A DNA stretch of 44,152 nt from Acidobacteriaceae bacterium (GCA_030042915.1 JASHYS010000107.1:1-44152); one strand, 5' to 3'. Positions 32,294-41,959 are shown, counted from the first letter of the stretch. The notes: generated by a model from the sequence alone, not told the origin. Program-made: numbers and translations.

Positions 32294-35286
32294 CTTTGCT
32301 CTCCGGGTTGCACGCGCAACGGGATGGGGGCCGGCACGCGCAGCCGCACGGTAGTTCCCGCGCCAGGCTCACTTGCCACTTCCAATGTTCCGCCAATCGC
32401 GGCCGCGCGCTCTCTCATGCCGGTCAGGCCAAAATGGCCAGGCGCGGCACCGCCAGCGGAAGTGACTGCACCGCCGCGTCCGTCATCGCGCACTTCAAGC
32501 GCAATCGCCTCTGTGCCATATTCCAGCCGAACAAACAATTGTTTTGCCTCTGCGTGCTTGTTCACATTATGCATCGCTTCCCGGGCTACACGCAGCAATT
32601 CGCGCTCCATTTCGGTAGGCAGCGCCCGGTAGGCCCCAAACAGCTCAAACCTGGCGGCGAGCGTGCCGCTGCCAGCCGCTTCAACCATGCGCTGCAGCCG
32701 CGCCGGCAGCGTGGTTTCTGCCGCATCCTGCGTACGCAGCGACCAGATGGATTGCCGGGCTTCGGCCAATCCCTCGCGCACGACCTCGCGGGTCTGATCC
32801 AACTGTTTTACCGCATCATCTATATTGCGACGCCGCAGCAGTCCTGCCAAAACTTCGAGTTGCACCGAGATGCCCGCGTAGCCCTGCGCCAGCGTGTCAT
32901 GAATTTCGCGTGCAATGCGGCTGCGCTCGCGCAGCACGGCCGCGAACTCGTGCTTTGCCACGCGCAGGCGCCGCCTGACGGTTAGTACCAGCGTGGCTGC
33001 GATGGCCGCAAGCAGAAGCGCGTAAAACCAAAGGGTCTGATAAAAATGCGGCCGCAAATCAAATGCCAGAGCTGCGCCGGCCGTATTCCAGACGCCGTCG
33101 TTGTTGGCCGCCTGCACGCGGAATGTATAAGGTCCCGGCGGAATATTGGTGTAGTAGGCAGCGCGGCGCGCGCCGGCATCGGTCCAGCCGCGATCGAAAC
33201 CCTCAAGCATGTAACGGTAGCGCACCTTCTGGGGCGCGACGAAGCTCAATCCCGCGTAGTCGAATTCAAAGTGCACGTGGCCGGCGGCAATTTTTACCGG
33301 CGAGTCGGTCGCGTGCAGCGGCTGGTCGACATCGTCCACGGTGAATCGCTCGAGCGCTACCGGCGGGGGAAGAGTGTTGATCAGAAATCGCGCCGGATCC
33401 ACTTCAACCAGCCCTTTGGGTGTAGCGAACCACAACCTTCCGTCGCGCGATCGCCAGGCCGAAGGATGACTATTGGTGGCGGTCTCGCGGCTGCGCAGCC
33501 CATCGGCAACGCCGAATTCCATGCCGCGTGTGCACGGCAGGCCGAAGCCGGTCGCGCCCGGGCCGCTCAAGTCGCAGCGAGCAATGCCATCGCTGGTGGC
33601 GAACCACAGATGGCCGCCGCCATCGTCGAGAATGGCATGAATAGTTGCTTGATCCAGCCCGCTCGGCGACGGCGCTGAGAATCTGCGGCCGTCCCACACC
33701 TCCCAGCCGTGATCCTGGGTGCCGACCAACAGGGAGCCATCATGGCGCGGCAAAAGCGCGGTGACCACATTGCTGGAGAGGCCATTGAGAGTGGTAAAGT
33801 TGTCGAATTTGCCGCCGCGCAGGCGCGACAATCCTGCCAGCGTAGCAACCCAGAGGTCACCGCGCGCGTCGCGCGCCATGGCGCCCACCAGGTCGCTGCC
33901 CAATCCGCTGGCCTGGGTGAAGGTTTGCATCCCTGCGCGCAAATTCGCACTATTTTTCGCCGTCCAGTGCGCCAGCCCGCGCCGAGTTCCGATCCAGAGG
34001 GACAAGTCGGCATCGACGAGCAAGGAGCGAATGAAATCGTCGGGCAAGCCGTCGGCGGAGGTGAATGTGGCCACTGTTCCTGCGTGAATGCGGTTGAGCC
34101 CGTCGGGCGTGCCCACCCACAAATCGCCGTTGGCAGCGGAGGCGAGCGAAAGAATTACATCGCTTGCCAGCCCATTCCGCACCGTCCATGCGCGCGAGTT
34201 TGCACCCGTTCCTGCCTCGCTCTCGCGCACGGCGTTCAAGCCGTCCTGTTGCGTACCAATCCAGAGGGTCCCCGCGCCGTCTTCGACTACGGCCGTTGTG
34301 GCATCGGAGGAAAGGCCCTCGTGCGCGCCCAGAGTGCGAAAACGCTGATCGCGCAGAATGTGGAGCCCGCCGCCTTCAGTCCCCACCCATAGATCGCCTT
34401 CACGATCTTCAAGCAAGGCGAGAATGGACGCGGCGGCGAGAGGATCGGTGACGGGAAAGTGCTCGAGTTTGCCCGCGGCCCACCGCACCAGCCCCGCGTT
34501 GGTGCCGACCCAGAGCGAGCCTTCGCGATCGGCAAAGATGGACTGAATCCGGCTGCCGGGAAGCTCCCTGCCGGCGGTGAGCCGAGTTGAAGTTGTCAGC
34601 GACTTCCCTGCCTGAATGAGTTCGACCTGGTTCCTGCCGCTTTTGACTAAAGTTCCGTCAGGCAACCTGGCTTCGAATGGCAAGGCTGCGGGAAGCTCCG
34701 CCGGTGAAATAGACCCGCTGTGAGGAAACGCATCGACATCGTTGACCGTGACAAAGCGATCGCCATCGCGCCGGGCCACACCCAAATCGGTCGACGCCCA
34801 AAGCACGCCGCCGGCGGTCTCGGCCAGCGCGCGGATTCCGTTTCCCGGCAAGCCGTTGTGCGTGGTGAACGCCGTCACGTCGCCGTTTTTCCATCGCGCC
34901 AGACCATCGCTGGTGCCAATCCAGAGGGCGCCGTCGCGCGTCTCGAAGAGGCAACGCACGTCGTTGCCAGGCAGGGCGGGATGAGAGCTGCGGTCGAAGA
35001 TCTGAAAACCGCTGCCGTCGAAGCGCGCCAGCCCGGCTTCGGTTCCAAGCCATAGAAATCCATCGCGGGTTTGCACCAGCGCCTGCACGGAGTTTTGCGG
35101 CAAACCGCTCTCCATGGCCCAGGCCTGCCGGGCATAACCGGCGAGCGGCGTGGAAGGCTGAAGGGCCCGCGCAGCAATTGCGCCGAGAAGCAAAACTGAA
35201 ATGCCGGCGAGCGCCGGGATGTGCCGCCGCGCAGCCGGCCAACAACGCCGGTTGCGAAGATCCGGCTGGCGCAGATCCCGAGCCAT
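32290..35286 (-). CDS. Sensor histidine kinase with periplasmic two-component-regulator propeller (Reg_prop, Y_Y_Y, HisKA_3)
   Basis: This 998-residue protein has an N-terminal signal/anchor at about 25-42 (IPALAGISVLLLGAIAARAL). About 13-14 Reg_prop repeats follow (pattern DGxLWxGTxxGLxR; residues about 50-690), forming a pair of seven-bladed propellers in the periplasm. A Y_Y_Y domain lies at about 690-755 (VRYRYMLEGFDRGWTDAG), then a membrane helix at about 757-775 (YALLLAAIAATLVLTV). The cytoplasmic kinase has the HisKA_3 site H796 in REIHDTLAQGYAG and an ATPase domain with EAMHNVNKHA, DDGRGG and GLTGMRERA. This layout is that of the sensors common in Bacteroidetes, where the ligand is often a glycan; whether that holds here is unknown. 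It lies 5 bp after the upstream exported protein. Confidence 0.94.
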   Translation of the reverse strand: MARDLRQPDLRNRRCWPAARRHIPALAGISVLLLGAIAARALQPSTPLAGYARQAWAMESGLPQNSVQALVQTRDGFLWLGTEAGLARFDGSGFQIFDRSSHPALPGNDVRCLFETRDGALWIGTSDGLARWKNGDVTAFTTHNGLPGNGIRALAETAGGVLWASTDLGVARRDGDRFVTVNDVDAFPHSGSISPAELPAALPFEARLPDGTLVKSGRNQVELIQAGKSLTTSTRLTAGRELPGSRIQSIFADREGSLWVGTNAGLVRWAAGKLEHFPVTDPLAAASILALLEDREGDLWVGTEGGGLHILRDQRFRTLGAHEGLSSDATTAVVEDGAGTLWIGTQQDGLNAVRESEAGTGANSRAWTVRNGLASDVILSLASAANGDLWVGTPDGLNRIHAGTVATFTSADGLPDDFIRSLLVDADLSLWIGTRRGLAHWTAKNSANLRAGMQTFTQASGLGSDLVGAMARDARGDLWVATLAGLSRLRGGKFDNFTTLNGLSSNVVTALLPRHDGSLLVGTQDHGWEVWDGRRFSAPSPSGLDQATIHAILDDGGGHLWFATSDGIARCDLSGPGATGFGLPCTRGMEFGVADGLRSRETATNSHPSAWRSRDGRLWFATPKGLVEVDPARFLINTLPPPVALERFTVDDVDQPLHATDSPVKIAAGHVHFEFDYAGLSFVAPQKVRYRYMLEGFDRGWTDAGARRAAYYTNIPPGPYTFRVQAANNDGVWNTAGAALAFDLRPHFYQTLWFYALLLAAIAATLVLTVRRRLRVAKHEFAAVLRERSRIAREIHDTLAQGYAGISVQLEVLAGLLRRRNIDDAVKQLDQTREVVREGLAEARQSIWSLRTQDAAETTLPARLQRMVEAAGSGTLAARFELFGAYRALPTEMERELLRVAREAMHNVNKHAEAKQLFVRLEYGTEAIALEVRDDGRGGAVTSAGGAAPGHFGLTGMRERAAAIGGTLEVASEPGAGTTVRLRVPAPIPLRVQPGEQR

Positions 35287-35291
35287 GCGCC

Positions 35292-35813
35292 CTACCGGTT
35301 GAAGTGTACGTAGCTGCGGCCGGAATAAAGACGAAAGCCGCCGGCAGGATCCGCAGTCACCTGCAAGGGACGAGGCCGGGACATGGCAGTGTCAGAAGCC
35401 GAGTGCGCGGTGAGAACATCGTGACCGCCCAGATCGGTGACCAGAAACCTGCCGCCGTCGAGAAACGCGAAGCCATAAGCACCGGCGGCCAGCGTTTTGC
35501 CTTCGAATTTAACCGGGACTTCGGCGATCAGGTATCCCTGATATCTTGCAGCAACCCCCGTGGAGTAGCCGCTGGTGTCGACCAGGCTGGCGAGTACATA
35601 ATGACCGTCGGTAAACTTGACGCCGCCGGAGTTGCGCAATTGTGCCGGCGCACTCTGACCGGCGTAGTAAACACTAGCCGGGAACAGCTTTCCCAGGTCG
35701 GCGGGCGTCAGCACAGTGGCGCCGCCGGTCTGCGCCATCATCGAACCCGACACCGCCAGCATGGCCAAGGCCATGGCGCCAGACAAAACTCCAGCCATCG
35801 CGTGTATACGCAT
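35292..35813 (-). CDS. Exported protein at the head of the two-component operon
   Basis: This 173-residue protein has a signal peptide (GVLSGAMALAMLAVSGSMMA, cleavage near AQTGG at 28). The mature part reads LTPADLGKLFPASVYYAGQS, NSGGVKFTDGHYVLASLVDT, YQGYLIAEVPVKFEGKTLAA and AYGFAFLDGG. GGGAGG lies 6 nt before the ATG, the strongest ribosome site in this operon. The kinase ATG follows the stop after 5 bp. Motif order matches the 174 aa protein at the end of the operon, so the two probably derive from one ancestor. No catalytic residues are evident. A ligand-binding or structural role next to the sensor is inferred. Confidence 0.82.
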   Translation of the reverse strand: MRIHAMAGVLSGAMALAMLAVSGSMMAQTGGATVLTPADLGKLFPASVYYAGQSAPAQLRNSGGVKFTDGHYVLASLVDTSGYSTGVAARYQGYLIAEVPVKFEGKTLAAGAYGFAFLDGGRFLVTDLGGHDVLTAHSASDTAMSRPRPLQVTADPAGGFRLYSGRSYVHFNR

Positions 35814-35918
35814 CGTAAGCCTCCCTTTTCGATTGCCCTTGGAGTATAGCGCATTGCTCCTGGCACTCGAAGTTGGCCATGGAGTGTCGAGTTTTGTGTC
35901 GCTGAAGTGGTCAGCGGG

Positions 35919-36039
35919 CTACGGCAAAACCAGAGTTGGTGCGTCCTGTTGAGCTTCGTCGAAGGTCGCTGCTCCGCGCGGTGTCGCGGCGACTTTACGG
36001 CTTCGGCTTCGAGCAACAGCGACTCTGGTTTTGCAATAG
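35919..36039. repeat. Long inverted-repeat element, copy 2
   Basis: gcaaaaccagagttg (35924-35938) pairs with cgactctggttttgc (36020-36034) with one mismatch, extended outward by CTACG/CAATAG. The interior (TTGAGCTTCGTCGAAGGTCG, GTCGCGGCGACTTTACGG, CGGCTTCGAGCAACAG) is the same as in copy 1 at 8546-8706, but the 11-bp central hairpin of copy 1 is missing and a shorter GC hairpin takes its place. It lies in the 297-bp gap (35814-36110) between divergent genes. TAGTAT at 36037-36042, overlapping its end, is a possible -10 for the TPR gene. Confidence 0.85.
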
Positions 36040-36110
36040 TATGGAAGAGATGCGCAGACGCCGAAGCAGAGAAGTCATTCTGGCGGCAAAGGGAGAACGA
36101 CCAGGCGCGG

Positions 36111-37745
36111 ATGCTCACCTATCGGGATTTCGGCAGAAGAGGTGTGCTGTGTCTGGCGGCCTGCCTTGGAGGCGGCGTTGCTGCCATGGCTCAGGGCGCA
36201 CCAACTCCGAAGTGCTCCGGCCCGCCATCGCTCGAGGCGCAACTGCGCACCCATCCCGACGCCAACGCTTATATCGCACTGGCCGTCTGGTTCGATAGCC
36301 ATCAGCAGTGGGAATGTGCCGATGGGACAGTCCGTTCGGGGCTGAAAATTGCGCCGGACTCCTCGCGTCTGAACTATCTGCTGGGGCTCGGGCTCTACTC
36401 GTCAGGAAAATCAAAAGAGGCAATCGCGCCATTGAGGAAAGCCGTTGGCCTTGAGGCCGACGTGCTGCAGCCGCATCTGTTGCTGGGCGCCGCGCTGGCC
36501 AGCCTGGGCGAAAATCGAGAGGCGGTTGGAGAATGGCGGACAGCGCTCAAGATCGAGCCTTCCTCAGAAGAAGCTCTGGATGGGTTGGCGCGGAGCCTGA
36601 TTGCCGCCGGAGATTACGACACGGCCATTCAGGCGCTGCGCTCGACCGCGCTCGATGAAAAATTGACCTTTGATTTAGCCACCGCTTACAAGCAGGCGGG
36701 CATGTACGATGAAGCCTCTCAGGCGCTGAACCACGGCCTGGAGTCGTTTCCGGATTCCGACGCGCTTACGGGAGCCCTGGTGACTCTGAATGTCGAAGAG
36801 TCTCATTTTCAGGACGCGACGTTGCTGGCCGAGAAGATTGCACGCAGGAAACCCAACGACCTTGAAGCGCAGCGCATCTATCTGCGTACGCTGGTGATTA
36901 CGGGAAACGACGATGTGGCAGCGCCGCTGGGCCGCAAGCTGCTGGCTTTGGCCCCGCATGATGCCGACCTCCTGAATTTGAATGGCCTCGTGGAGCAGAA
37001 AGCGGGCGATCTTGCAGCGGCGCGCGCGCATTTGGAAGAGGCAGTCGCGCTGAGCCCCAGCGATTACAACCCGCGTGTGAACCTGGGCGTGGTGCTTGCC
37101 GATATGAAAGATCCCGCAGGCGCGCGGAAGCAGTTGGAGAAGGCGATTGCGCTGGGTACCGATGAGCCTCAAGTCCATTTTGAGCTGGCGAAGGTGCTGC
37201 GCACTCTGGGCGAGTCTGAGGCTGCAAACGAGCAACTGGCAATTTACCAGCGAAGGCTGAAAGAGAAATCGGACCTGGCCGTGGCAGTTTCAAAGGCAAC
37301 CGAAGCGGCGGATGCGGAGAAGTCGGGAGACAAGGCCAAGGCTGCGGATCTGTATCGTGAGGCCTGCGCTGCGCAGCCGCAAAATGCCGCCCTGGCTTTC
37401 CGTTTGGCGATGGTGCTGGAGAGCCTGGGTGACCGCGATGGCGAACGCGCTGTGCTGGAGCAGGCCATCAAGGCGGACCCTCATTTTGTCCTGGCGCAAT
37501 ACCAGCTTGGCTACGTGGATTTCCAGGCCAGAGAGTATGCCGCGGCGGAGCGGCAGTTTCGGTTGACCGTGGAGGCGCTTCCTGACAATGTGCAGGCTTG
37601 GATTTCGCTGGCCACCACGCTGCACGCCGAATCGCGCCAGGACGAGGCGCGCGCTGCGATAGCCCACGCTCTGAAGCTGCAGCCGGATGACGCGCAAGCT
37701 TTGGCATTGAGCAAGAAACTGGCGGAAGGGCAAGCGGGGCGCTGA
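36111..37745 (+). CDS. Exported TPR-repeat protein
   Basis: This 544-residue protein starts at ATG 36111; the longer frame from 35907 runs through the inverted-repeat element and is not credible. The signal peptide (YRDFGRRGVLCLAACLGGGVA, cleavage near AMAQG) is twin-arginine-like. The rest is about 13 tandem TPR units, for example LNYLLGLGLYSSGKSKEAIA, LLLGAALASLGENREAVGEW, VNLGVVLADMKDPAGARKQL and FRLAMVLESLGDRDGERAVL, predicting a protein-binding superhelix in the periplasm or outside. It is followed after 25 bp by the CRTAC1-type gene; TPR and CRTAC1/ASPIC proteins are often neighbours in Acidobacteria and Planctomycetes. The binding partner is unknown. Confidence 0.88.
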   Translation: MLTYRDFGRRGVLCLAACLGGGVAAMAQGAPTPKCSGPPSLEAQLRTHPDANAYIALAVWFDSHQQWECADGTVRSGLKIAPDSSRLNYLLGLGLYSSGKSKEAIAPLRKAVGLEADVLQPHLLLGAALASLGENREAVGEWRTALKIEPSSEEALDGLARSLIAAGDYDTAIQALRSTALDEKLTFDLATAYKQAGMYDEASQALNHGLESFPDSDALTGALVTLNVEESHFQDATLLAEKIARRKPNDLEAQRIYLRTLVITGNDDVAAPLGRKLLALAPHDADLLNLNGLVEQKAGDLAAARAHLEEAVALSPSDYNPRVNLGVVLADMKDPAGARKQLEKAIALGTDEPQVHFELAKVLRTLGESEAANEQLAIYQRRLKEKSDLAVAVSKATEAADAEKSGDKAKAADLYREACAAQPQNAALAFRLAMVLESLGDRDGERAVLEQAIKADPHFVLAQYQLGYVDFQAREYAAAERQFRLTVEALPDNVQAWISLATTLHAESRQDEARAAIAHALKLQPDDAQALALSKKLAEGQAGR

Positions 37746-37770
37746 ACGAGAGCGCGGAATTGAAAGGACG

Positions 37771-39531
37771 ATGTTGGCTGTGACGAATCGGAATCAAGCC
37801 GATTTGTGGACGCGCCGGAAGCTGCTGGGCGCGGCCCCAGCTCTTTTGGCTTCGGGGCGGATGGCAAGCCGGCTCTTTGCGGCGGATGAGGATCGCAAAC
37901 CGGCTGCGCCGTTCTCACAGTTCGTGGATGTGGCGCAAACTGCGGGTCTCAAGGAGACGATCATCTACGGCGAGCCCGATAGTTTCACCTACATCATCGA
38001 ATCCATGGCGACCGGCTGCGCATTTTTCGACTACGACAACGACGGATGGATGGACATCTTCATTCTGGGCGGGCGCACGCTGGCTGGAATTCCGCCCGGC
38101 GCGGGCAACCGCCTCTATCACAACAATCGCGATGGAAGCTTCAGCGATGTCACGGCACGATCGGGGCTGGCCGATCCGGGGTGGGCGCAGGGCGTTTGCG
38201 TGGGCGACTATAACAACGACGGCTGGGAGGATCTGTTCCTGACCTACTACGGGCAGAACCGGCTCTACCGCAATAACGGCGACGGCACCTTTACCAATGT
38301 GACCGCTGAGGCCGGGCTGTTGCATCCCAAAACGCGCTACGGAACCGGGTGTACATTCGTGGACTACAACCGCGACGGCCATCTCGATCTGTTTGTCTCG
38401 AACTATCTGGAAATCGATCTGGCCACAGCTCCGAAGCCCTCACTGGCGGTTTCAAATTGCAATTATGAGGGCGTGCCGACGATGTGCGGCCCCCTGGGCC
38501 TGCCCAAAGCGCAGCACTATCTTTATCGCAACAACGGCGACGGGACCTTTACAGACGTTTCTGAAGCCGCAGGCATCTCAGCGCTGCGCGGATCCTACGG
38601 CCTGACGGCGCTTACCTTCGATGCCGACGAAGACGGCTGGCCCGACATCTTTGTGGCCTGCGACATGTCTCCCTCGCTGCTGCTGATGAATCAACACGAC
38701 GGCATATTCCGCGAAGAGGCGTTGCTGCGCGGCATCGCGGTGAGCGGCGAAGGCCGGGAGATGGGCGGAATGGGCACGAGCGTGGGCGACTACAACCTGG
38801 ACGGGCACACCGACGTGGTGAAGACTCACTACTACAACCAGGCCAACGGCCTTTACCGCAACGACGGCAAGGGCAACTTTGACGATGTGACCACCGAGGC
38901 CGGACTCAACAAGGAAAGCCGCTTCGTGTGTTTCGGCGCGGGCATCGTGGACTTCGACAACGACGGCTACCCCGACATGCTGATCACGTCGGGCAGCGTT
39001 TATCCCGAAGTCGCTCGGGTTTCGCCGCGCTTTCCGGCACGGAGCCCGCGCCTGCTGTTTCGCAACCGCGGCGACGGCACGTTTGTGCAAATCGGCGCCG
39101 AGGCCGGGCCGGGCATCGACCTTCCCCATTGCAGCCGGGGCGCGGCCTTCGGCGACTTCGACAACGACGGCGACATGGATGTGCTGATCATGAATGTGAA
39201 CGAGCCCCCAACGCTGCTGCGCAACGATGCTCCGCAAGGAAACCACTGGATCAAGGTGCGCCTGGAAGGAACGAAGAGCAACCGCAGTGCGATCGGCGCG
39301 CGCGTGCTGGTGCGATATGGGGGCAAAGTTCAGGTGCAGGAAGTTTTGAGCGGGTGCAGCTTTCTTTCTTCGAACGATCCCCGCCTCCATTTCGGCCTGG
39401 GTAGCGCAAGCACAGCCGAGATCGAAATCCGCTGGCCCTCAGGGCTGGTGGAGCGCATACACGCTGCCGCCGACCAGCTGCTCACGCTGCGCGAAGGCTC
39501 CGGCCAGGTGAAGGGCCGGCCCTTCCGCTGA
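37771..39531 (+). CDS. CRTAC1-family protein (FG-GAP/VCBS beta-propeller with ASPIC/UnbV domain)
   Basis: This 586-residue protein has a twin-arginine-like signal (TRRKLLGAAPALLASG, residues 15-30). The body has repeated calcium-loop blades of the form DYDNDGWMDIF, DYNNDGWEDLF, DYNRDGHLDLF, DADEDGWPDIF, DYNLDGHTDVV, DFDNDGYPDML and DFDNDGDMDVL, that is, seven FG-GAP/VCBS repeats. The ASPIC/UnbV domain ends the protein (SAIGARVLVRYGGKVQVQEV, FLSSNDPRLHFGLG, IRWPSGLVERI). It is predicted to be an exported, Ca2+-binding propeller; no enzymatic activity is established for the family. It is 25 bp after the TPR gene and probably in one operon with it. It converges with the GH31 gene, 7 bp between stops. 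Confidence 0.92.
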   Translation: MLAVTNRNQADLWTRRKLLGAAPALLASGRMASRLFAADEDRKPAAPFSQFVDVAQTAGLKETIIYGEPDSFTYIIESMATGCAFFDYDNDGWMDIFILGGRTLAGIPPGAGNRLYHNNRDGSFSDVTARSGLADPGWAQGVCVGDYNNDGWEDLFLTYYGQNRLYRNNGDGTFTNVTAEAGLLHPKTRYGTGCTFVDYNRDGHLDLFVSNYLEIDLATAPKPSLAVSNCNYEGVPTMCGPLGLPKAQHYLYRNNGDGTFTDVSEAAGISALRGSYGLTALTFDADEDGWPDIFVACDMSPSLLLMNQHDGIFREEALLRGIAVSGEGREMGGMGTSVGDYNLDGHTDVVKTHYYNQANGLYRNDGKGNFDDVTTEAGLNKESRFVCFGAGIVDFDNDGYPDMLITSGSVYPEVARVSPRFPARSPRLLFRNRGDGTFVQIGAEAGPGIDLPHCSRGAAFGDFDNDGDMDVLIMNVNEPPTLLRNDAPQGNHWIKVRLEGTKSNRSAIGARVLVRYGGKVQVQEVLSGCSFLSSNDPRLHFGLGSASTAEIEIRWPSGLVERIHAAADQLLTLREGSGQVKGRPFR

Positions 39532-39538
39532 GTTGTTC

Positions 39539-41959
39539 TCAGTGCAGCACGACGGTGGTGGGCGATTTTTCGCCGGCGGAGATCCGGATGAGCACGACGG
39601 AACCAAAGCGGTCGGTTTGGAGCGCCCAGTTCTGGTCCGCGGTCAATTCCGCGGCGGGCTCGTTTGCCGGTTGCAACGGCTTGCCGTTGATGGTTACACT
39701 GCCGGCCGCGGCGTGAATCCTGAGCAGATAACTGCGCAGCGAGCTTGGATAACTTCCGGTTGCGCCCGCAGCCGTTATCTGAATGGCATCGCCTTGTTTT
39801 TCTGCGGTAATTTGCTGGCGCAGGTAAGCCCCTTTCTCGTAGTCGTAGGTTTCGCCATCGTCGTCGTAGACGGTAAATTCCGCGGGCTCCTGGGCGGGAA
39901 AAATGTCGAGCCTGATTTCCTGGATGGGGCGCTGCCCGACATATTGCTCGACGGGCTGCGTGGCCAGGATGGAGCCGCTGCGGACAAAGAGCGGAATGTC
40001 TTTCCAGGTTCTGGCGTCGGTGGCCAGCTCGATCTTACGGGCGCCTGAAAAGTGGCGGCCGCTCGAGTAATCGAACCAATCGCCCGGAGGCAGATAGATT
40101 TTTCGGGAAGTTGCTGCCTGGTTGAGAACCGGCGCGACAAGAAGCGCGTCGCCAAACATCCATTCGGTGTCCTGGGACGCGGCGAGCGGATCGGACGGGA
40201 ACTCCCAGAAGAGCGGGCGGACGAGACCAATTTCGCCGTCAGTGCTCCTGCGTTCATAGGAATAGATGTAGGGGAGCAGCTGATAGCGCAGGTCGATAGC
40301 CTGGCTCGCGGCAGCTTCGGCGACGGGGCCATAGACCCAGGGCTGGCGCTTCTCGTCGAGGGCGCCGTGAACGCGCATGATGGGGACGAATGCGGCGAAC
40401 TCCATCCAGCGGGCATAGTTTTCGGAGCTGGGGTGGCCGAAAAAGCCTCCCGTGTCCATGCTCCACTGGGGCGCAAGAGTATTGAGTGCGGCCAACATGC
40501 GTCGTGGCTGGAACGCCATGCTAGGAAAGCCAGTTTGGATATCGCCTGACCAGATGGAGTAGCCGTAGCGGCTTGCCCCGAGATAGAAATTGCGGTTGAT
40601 GGACCACACGCGCAGGTTGGCGTCGGCGCGCTGGCCTTCGTAAATCATCCGGCCCATATTGAAAAACTGGAAGTTGCTGAAGGTCGTCTTGCCGGAGACA
40701 TCGGCTTCGTCATTCCACCAGGCCACCATTCCGGCGTGGAAGGCAGGCAGAAGGTGCTGCCAGAACCAGGTGCGCGTTTCGGGATTGTCGAAGTTGAGAT
40801 CGCGGGCCATGCGATGGGAGAAATAGTCTGGCGTCTGCGGCTCGCCGGGATACCACAGGTGATGCTGGGTGGCGTAGGCAGCCGCGACGGTGGGGCGGTT
40901 CGGATCACCTGGCGCGTCGTCGAGGATGCGGGGCTTCAAGATTCCGCCCAGTTTCACGCCCTGTGCGGTCATTTCGCGGGCAAATACGCCGCCGGCTCCG
41001 CCGGGGAACTTGTCGGGCGCAACATTGCCGGGGCCGGAGGTGCTGTTCCAGCGCCATTCGCCGTAGTCGTCTTCGCCCCAAGCCTTCCAGTCAAAATCGA
41101 GGATGAAACCGTCGATGGGGATTTCCTTCTTGCGATAGGCAGCAACGATGTTCTCGATTTCAGATTGCGAAGAACCCCATTGGCTGTTGATGAATCCGAG
41201 TGTCCACCTGGGCGGTAGTGGAGGAGGTCCAACGAGACGCGATAACGCGGCCAGGGTTTGGAGCGGAGGGCCGGCAAAGACGAAATATTCAACGTCGGGC
41301 CGCGAGGATTGACGGAAAGAAATACTGCCGGGGGCGGTGGTGAATTGCCCGCCATCAGAATCGACGAGAAGAGCGTAGCCGGCGGAAAAAATAAATGGAG
41401 CGCCGCTCTGGCCCTGAACGCCCGCGGCGACCCGGCCGCCGTCATTGCGCGTGAGGCCTTGAGCGGTGTCTTCGCGGCCAAGGCCGTGGATGCCATAGAG
41501 CGTGCCAACAGCGGTGTGCTTCATGGTGACGCCGCCGTGGCGCGCTTCGCCGAGCGGGTCGTCGCTGCGCAGCAGTTGCCGGCCGGTGGCATCGAGAATC
41601 TGGATGCTGTATGGCCCGGCCTCGTGAACCTGCACTGCGATTGCAGGCGTAGACAGCGTGTAGATACCCGCTTGATTGGAGGGGGTGACTGCGGAGGGCG
41701 GGCGCAATGCGGGCTGCGGGTCGATGACCAGGGTGCGGGCCGTGGCTTTGCCGTCGACTTGAACGTGTATGTCGACGAGCCCATTCTCAAGGAGCTGCAC
41801 GTGGAGCAATGAAGCTCCGTCGGAGAGTTCGACGCCATCGGGCAATGGAGTGACATGCGCGGGCTGGCCCGGCTGCGCAGAAAGCGGCCGTGCGACGAAC
41901 AGCGCTGCGCAGAGCAGCAAAGGAATCGTTTTCTTTTTGAATGCGCGCTCGCAGATCAA
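39539..41959 (-). CDS. Glycoside hydrolase family 31 (alpha-glucosidase / alpha-xylosidase type), exported
   Basis: This 806-residue protein starts at TTG 41959 (AAGGA 11 nt upstream); no other start near the signal peptide FKKKTIPLLLCAALFVARPL is available. A beta-sandwich N-domain with an aromatic-rich loop precedes the (beta/alpha)8 barrel. The nucleophile is D417 in WWNDEAD, and the general acid is likely the Asp of WSGDIQT (about 474). RWTLGFINSQWGSSQSE and GFILDFDWKAWGEDDYGEWR are GH31 landmarks. C-terminal DUF5110-like beta domains follow (VRSGSILATQPVEQYVGQRP, YDDDGETYDYEKGAYLRQ). It removes alpha-linked glucose or xylose from oligosaccharides; the linkage cannot be read. It is 35 bp after the CGTase-like gene in the same direction, so the two probably form an operon on starch-type substrates. 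Confidence 0.92.
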   Translation of the reverse strand: MICERAFKKKTIPLLLCAALFVARPLSAQPGQPAHVTPLPDGVELSDGASLLHVQLLENGLVDIHVQVDGKATARTLVIDPQPALRPPSAVTPSNQAGIYTLSTPAIAVQVHEAGPYSIQILDATGRQLLRSDDPLGEARHGGVTMKHTAVGTLYGIHGLGREDTAQGLTRNDGGRVAAGVQGQSGAPFIFSAGYALLVDSDGGQFTTAPGSISFRQSSRPDVEYFVFAGPPLQTLAALSRLVGPPPLPPRWTLGFINSQWGSSQSEIENIVAAYRKKEIPIDGFILDFDWKAWGEDDYGEWRWNSTSGPGNVAPDKFPGGAGGVFAREMTAQGVKLGGILKPRILDDAPGDPNRPTVAAAYATQHHLWYPGEPQTPDYFSHRMARDLNFDNPETRTWFWQHLLPAFHAGMVAWWNDEADVSGKTTFSNFQFFNMGRMIYEGQRADANLRVWSINRNFYLGASRYGYSIWSGDIQTGFPSMAFQPRRMLAALNTLAPQWSMDTGGFFGHPSSENYARWMEFAAFVPIMRVHGALDEKRQPWVYGPVAEAAASQAIDLRYQLLPYIYSYERRSTDGEIGLVRPLFWEFPSDPLAASQDTEWMFGDALLVAPVLNQAATSRKIYLPPGDWFDYSSGRHFSGARKIELATDARTWKDIPLFVRSGSILATQPVEQYVGQRPIQEIRLDIFPAQEPAEFTVYDDDGETYDYEKGAYLRQQITAEKQGDAIQITAAGATGSYPSSLRSYLLRIHAAAGSVTINGKPLQPANEPAAELTADQNWALQTDRFGSVVLIRISAGEKSPTTVVLH

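Noticed and set aside
35907..36110. Longer N-terminus for the TPR protein
   Set aside because: It would translate the inverted-repeat element. A signal peptide starts exactly at the ATG at 36111.
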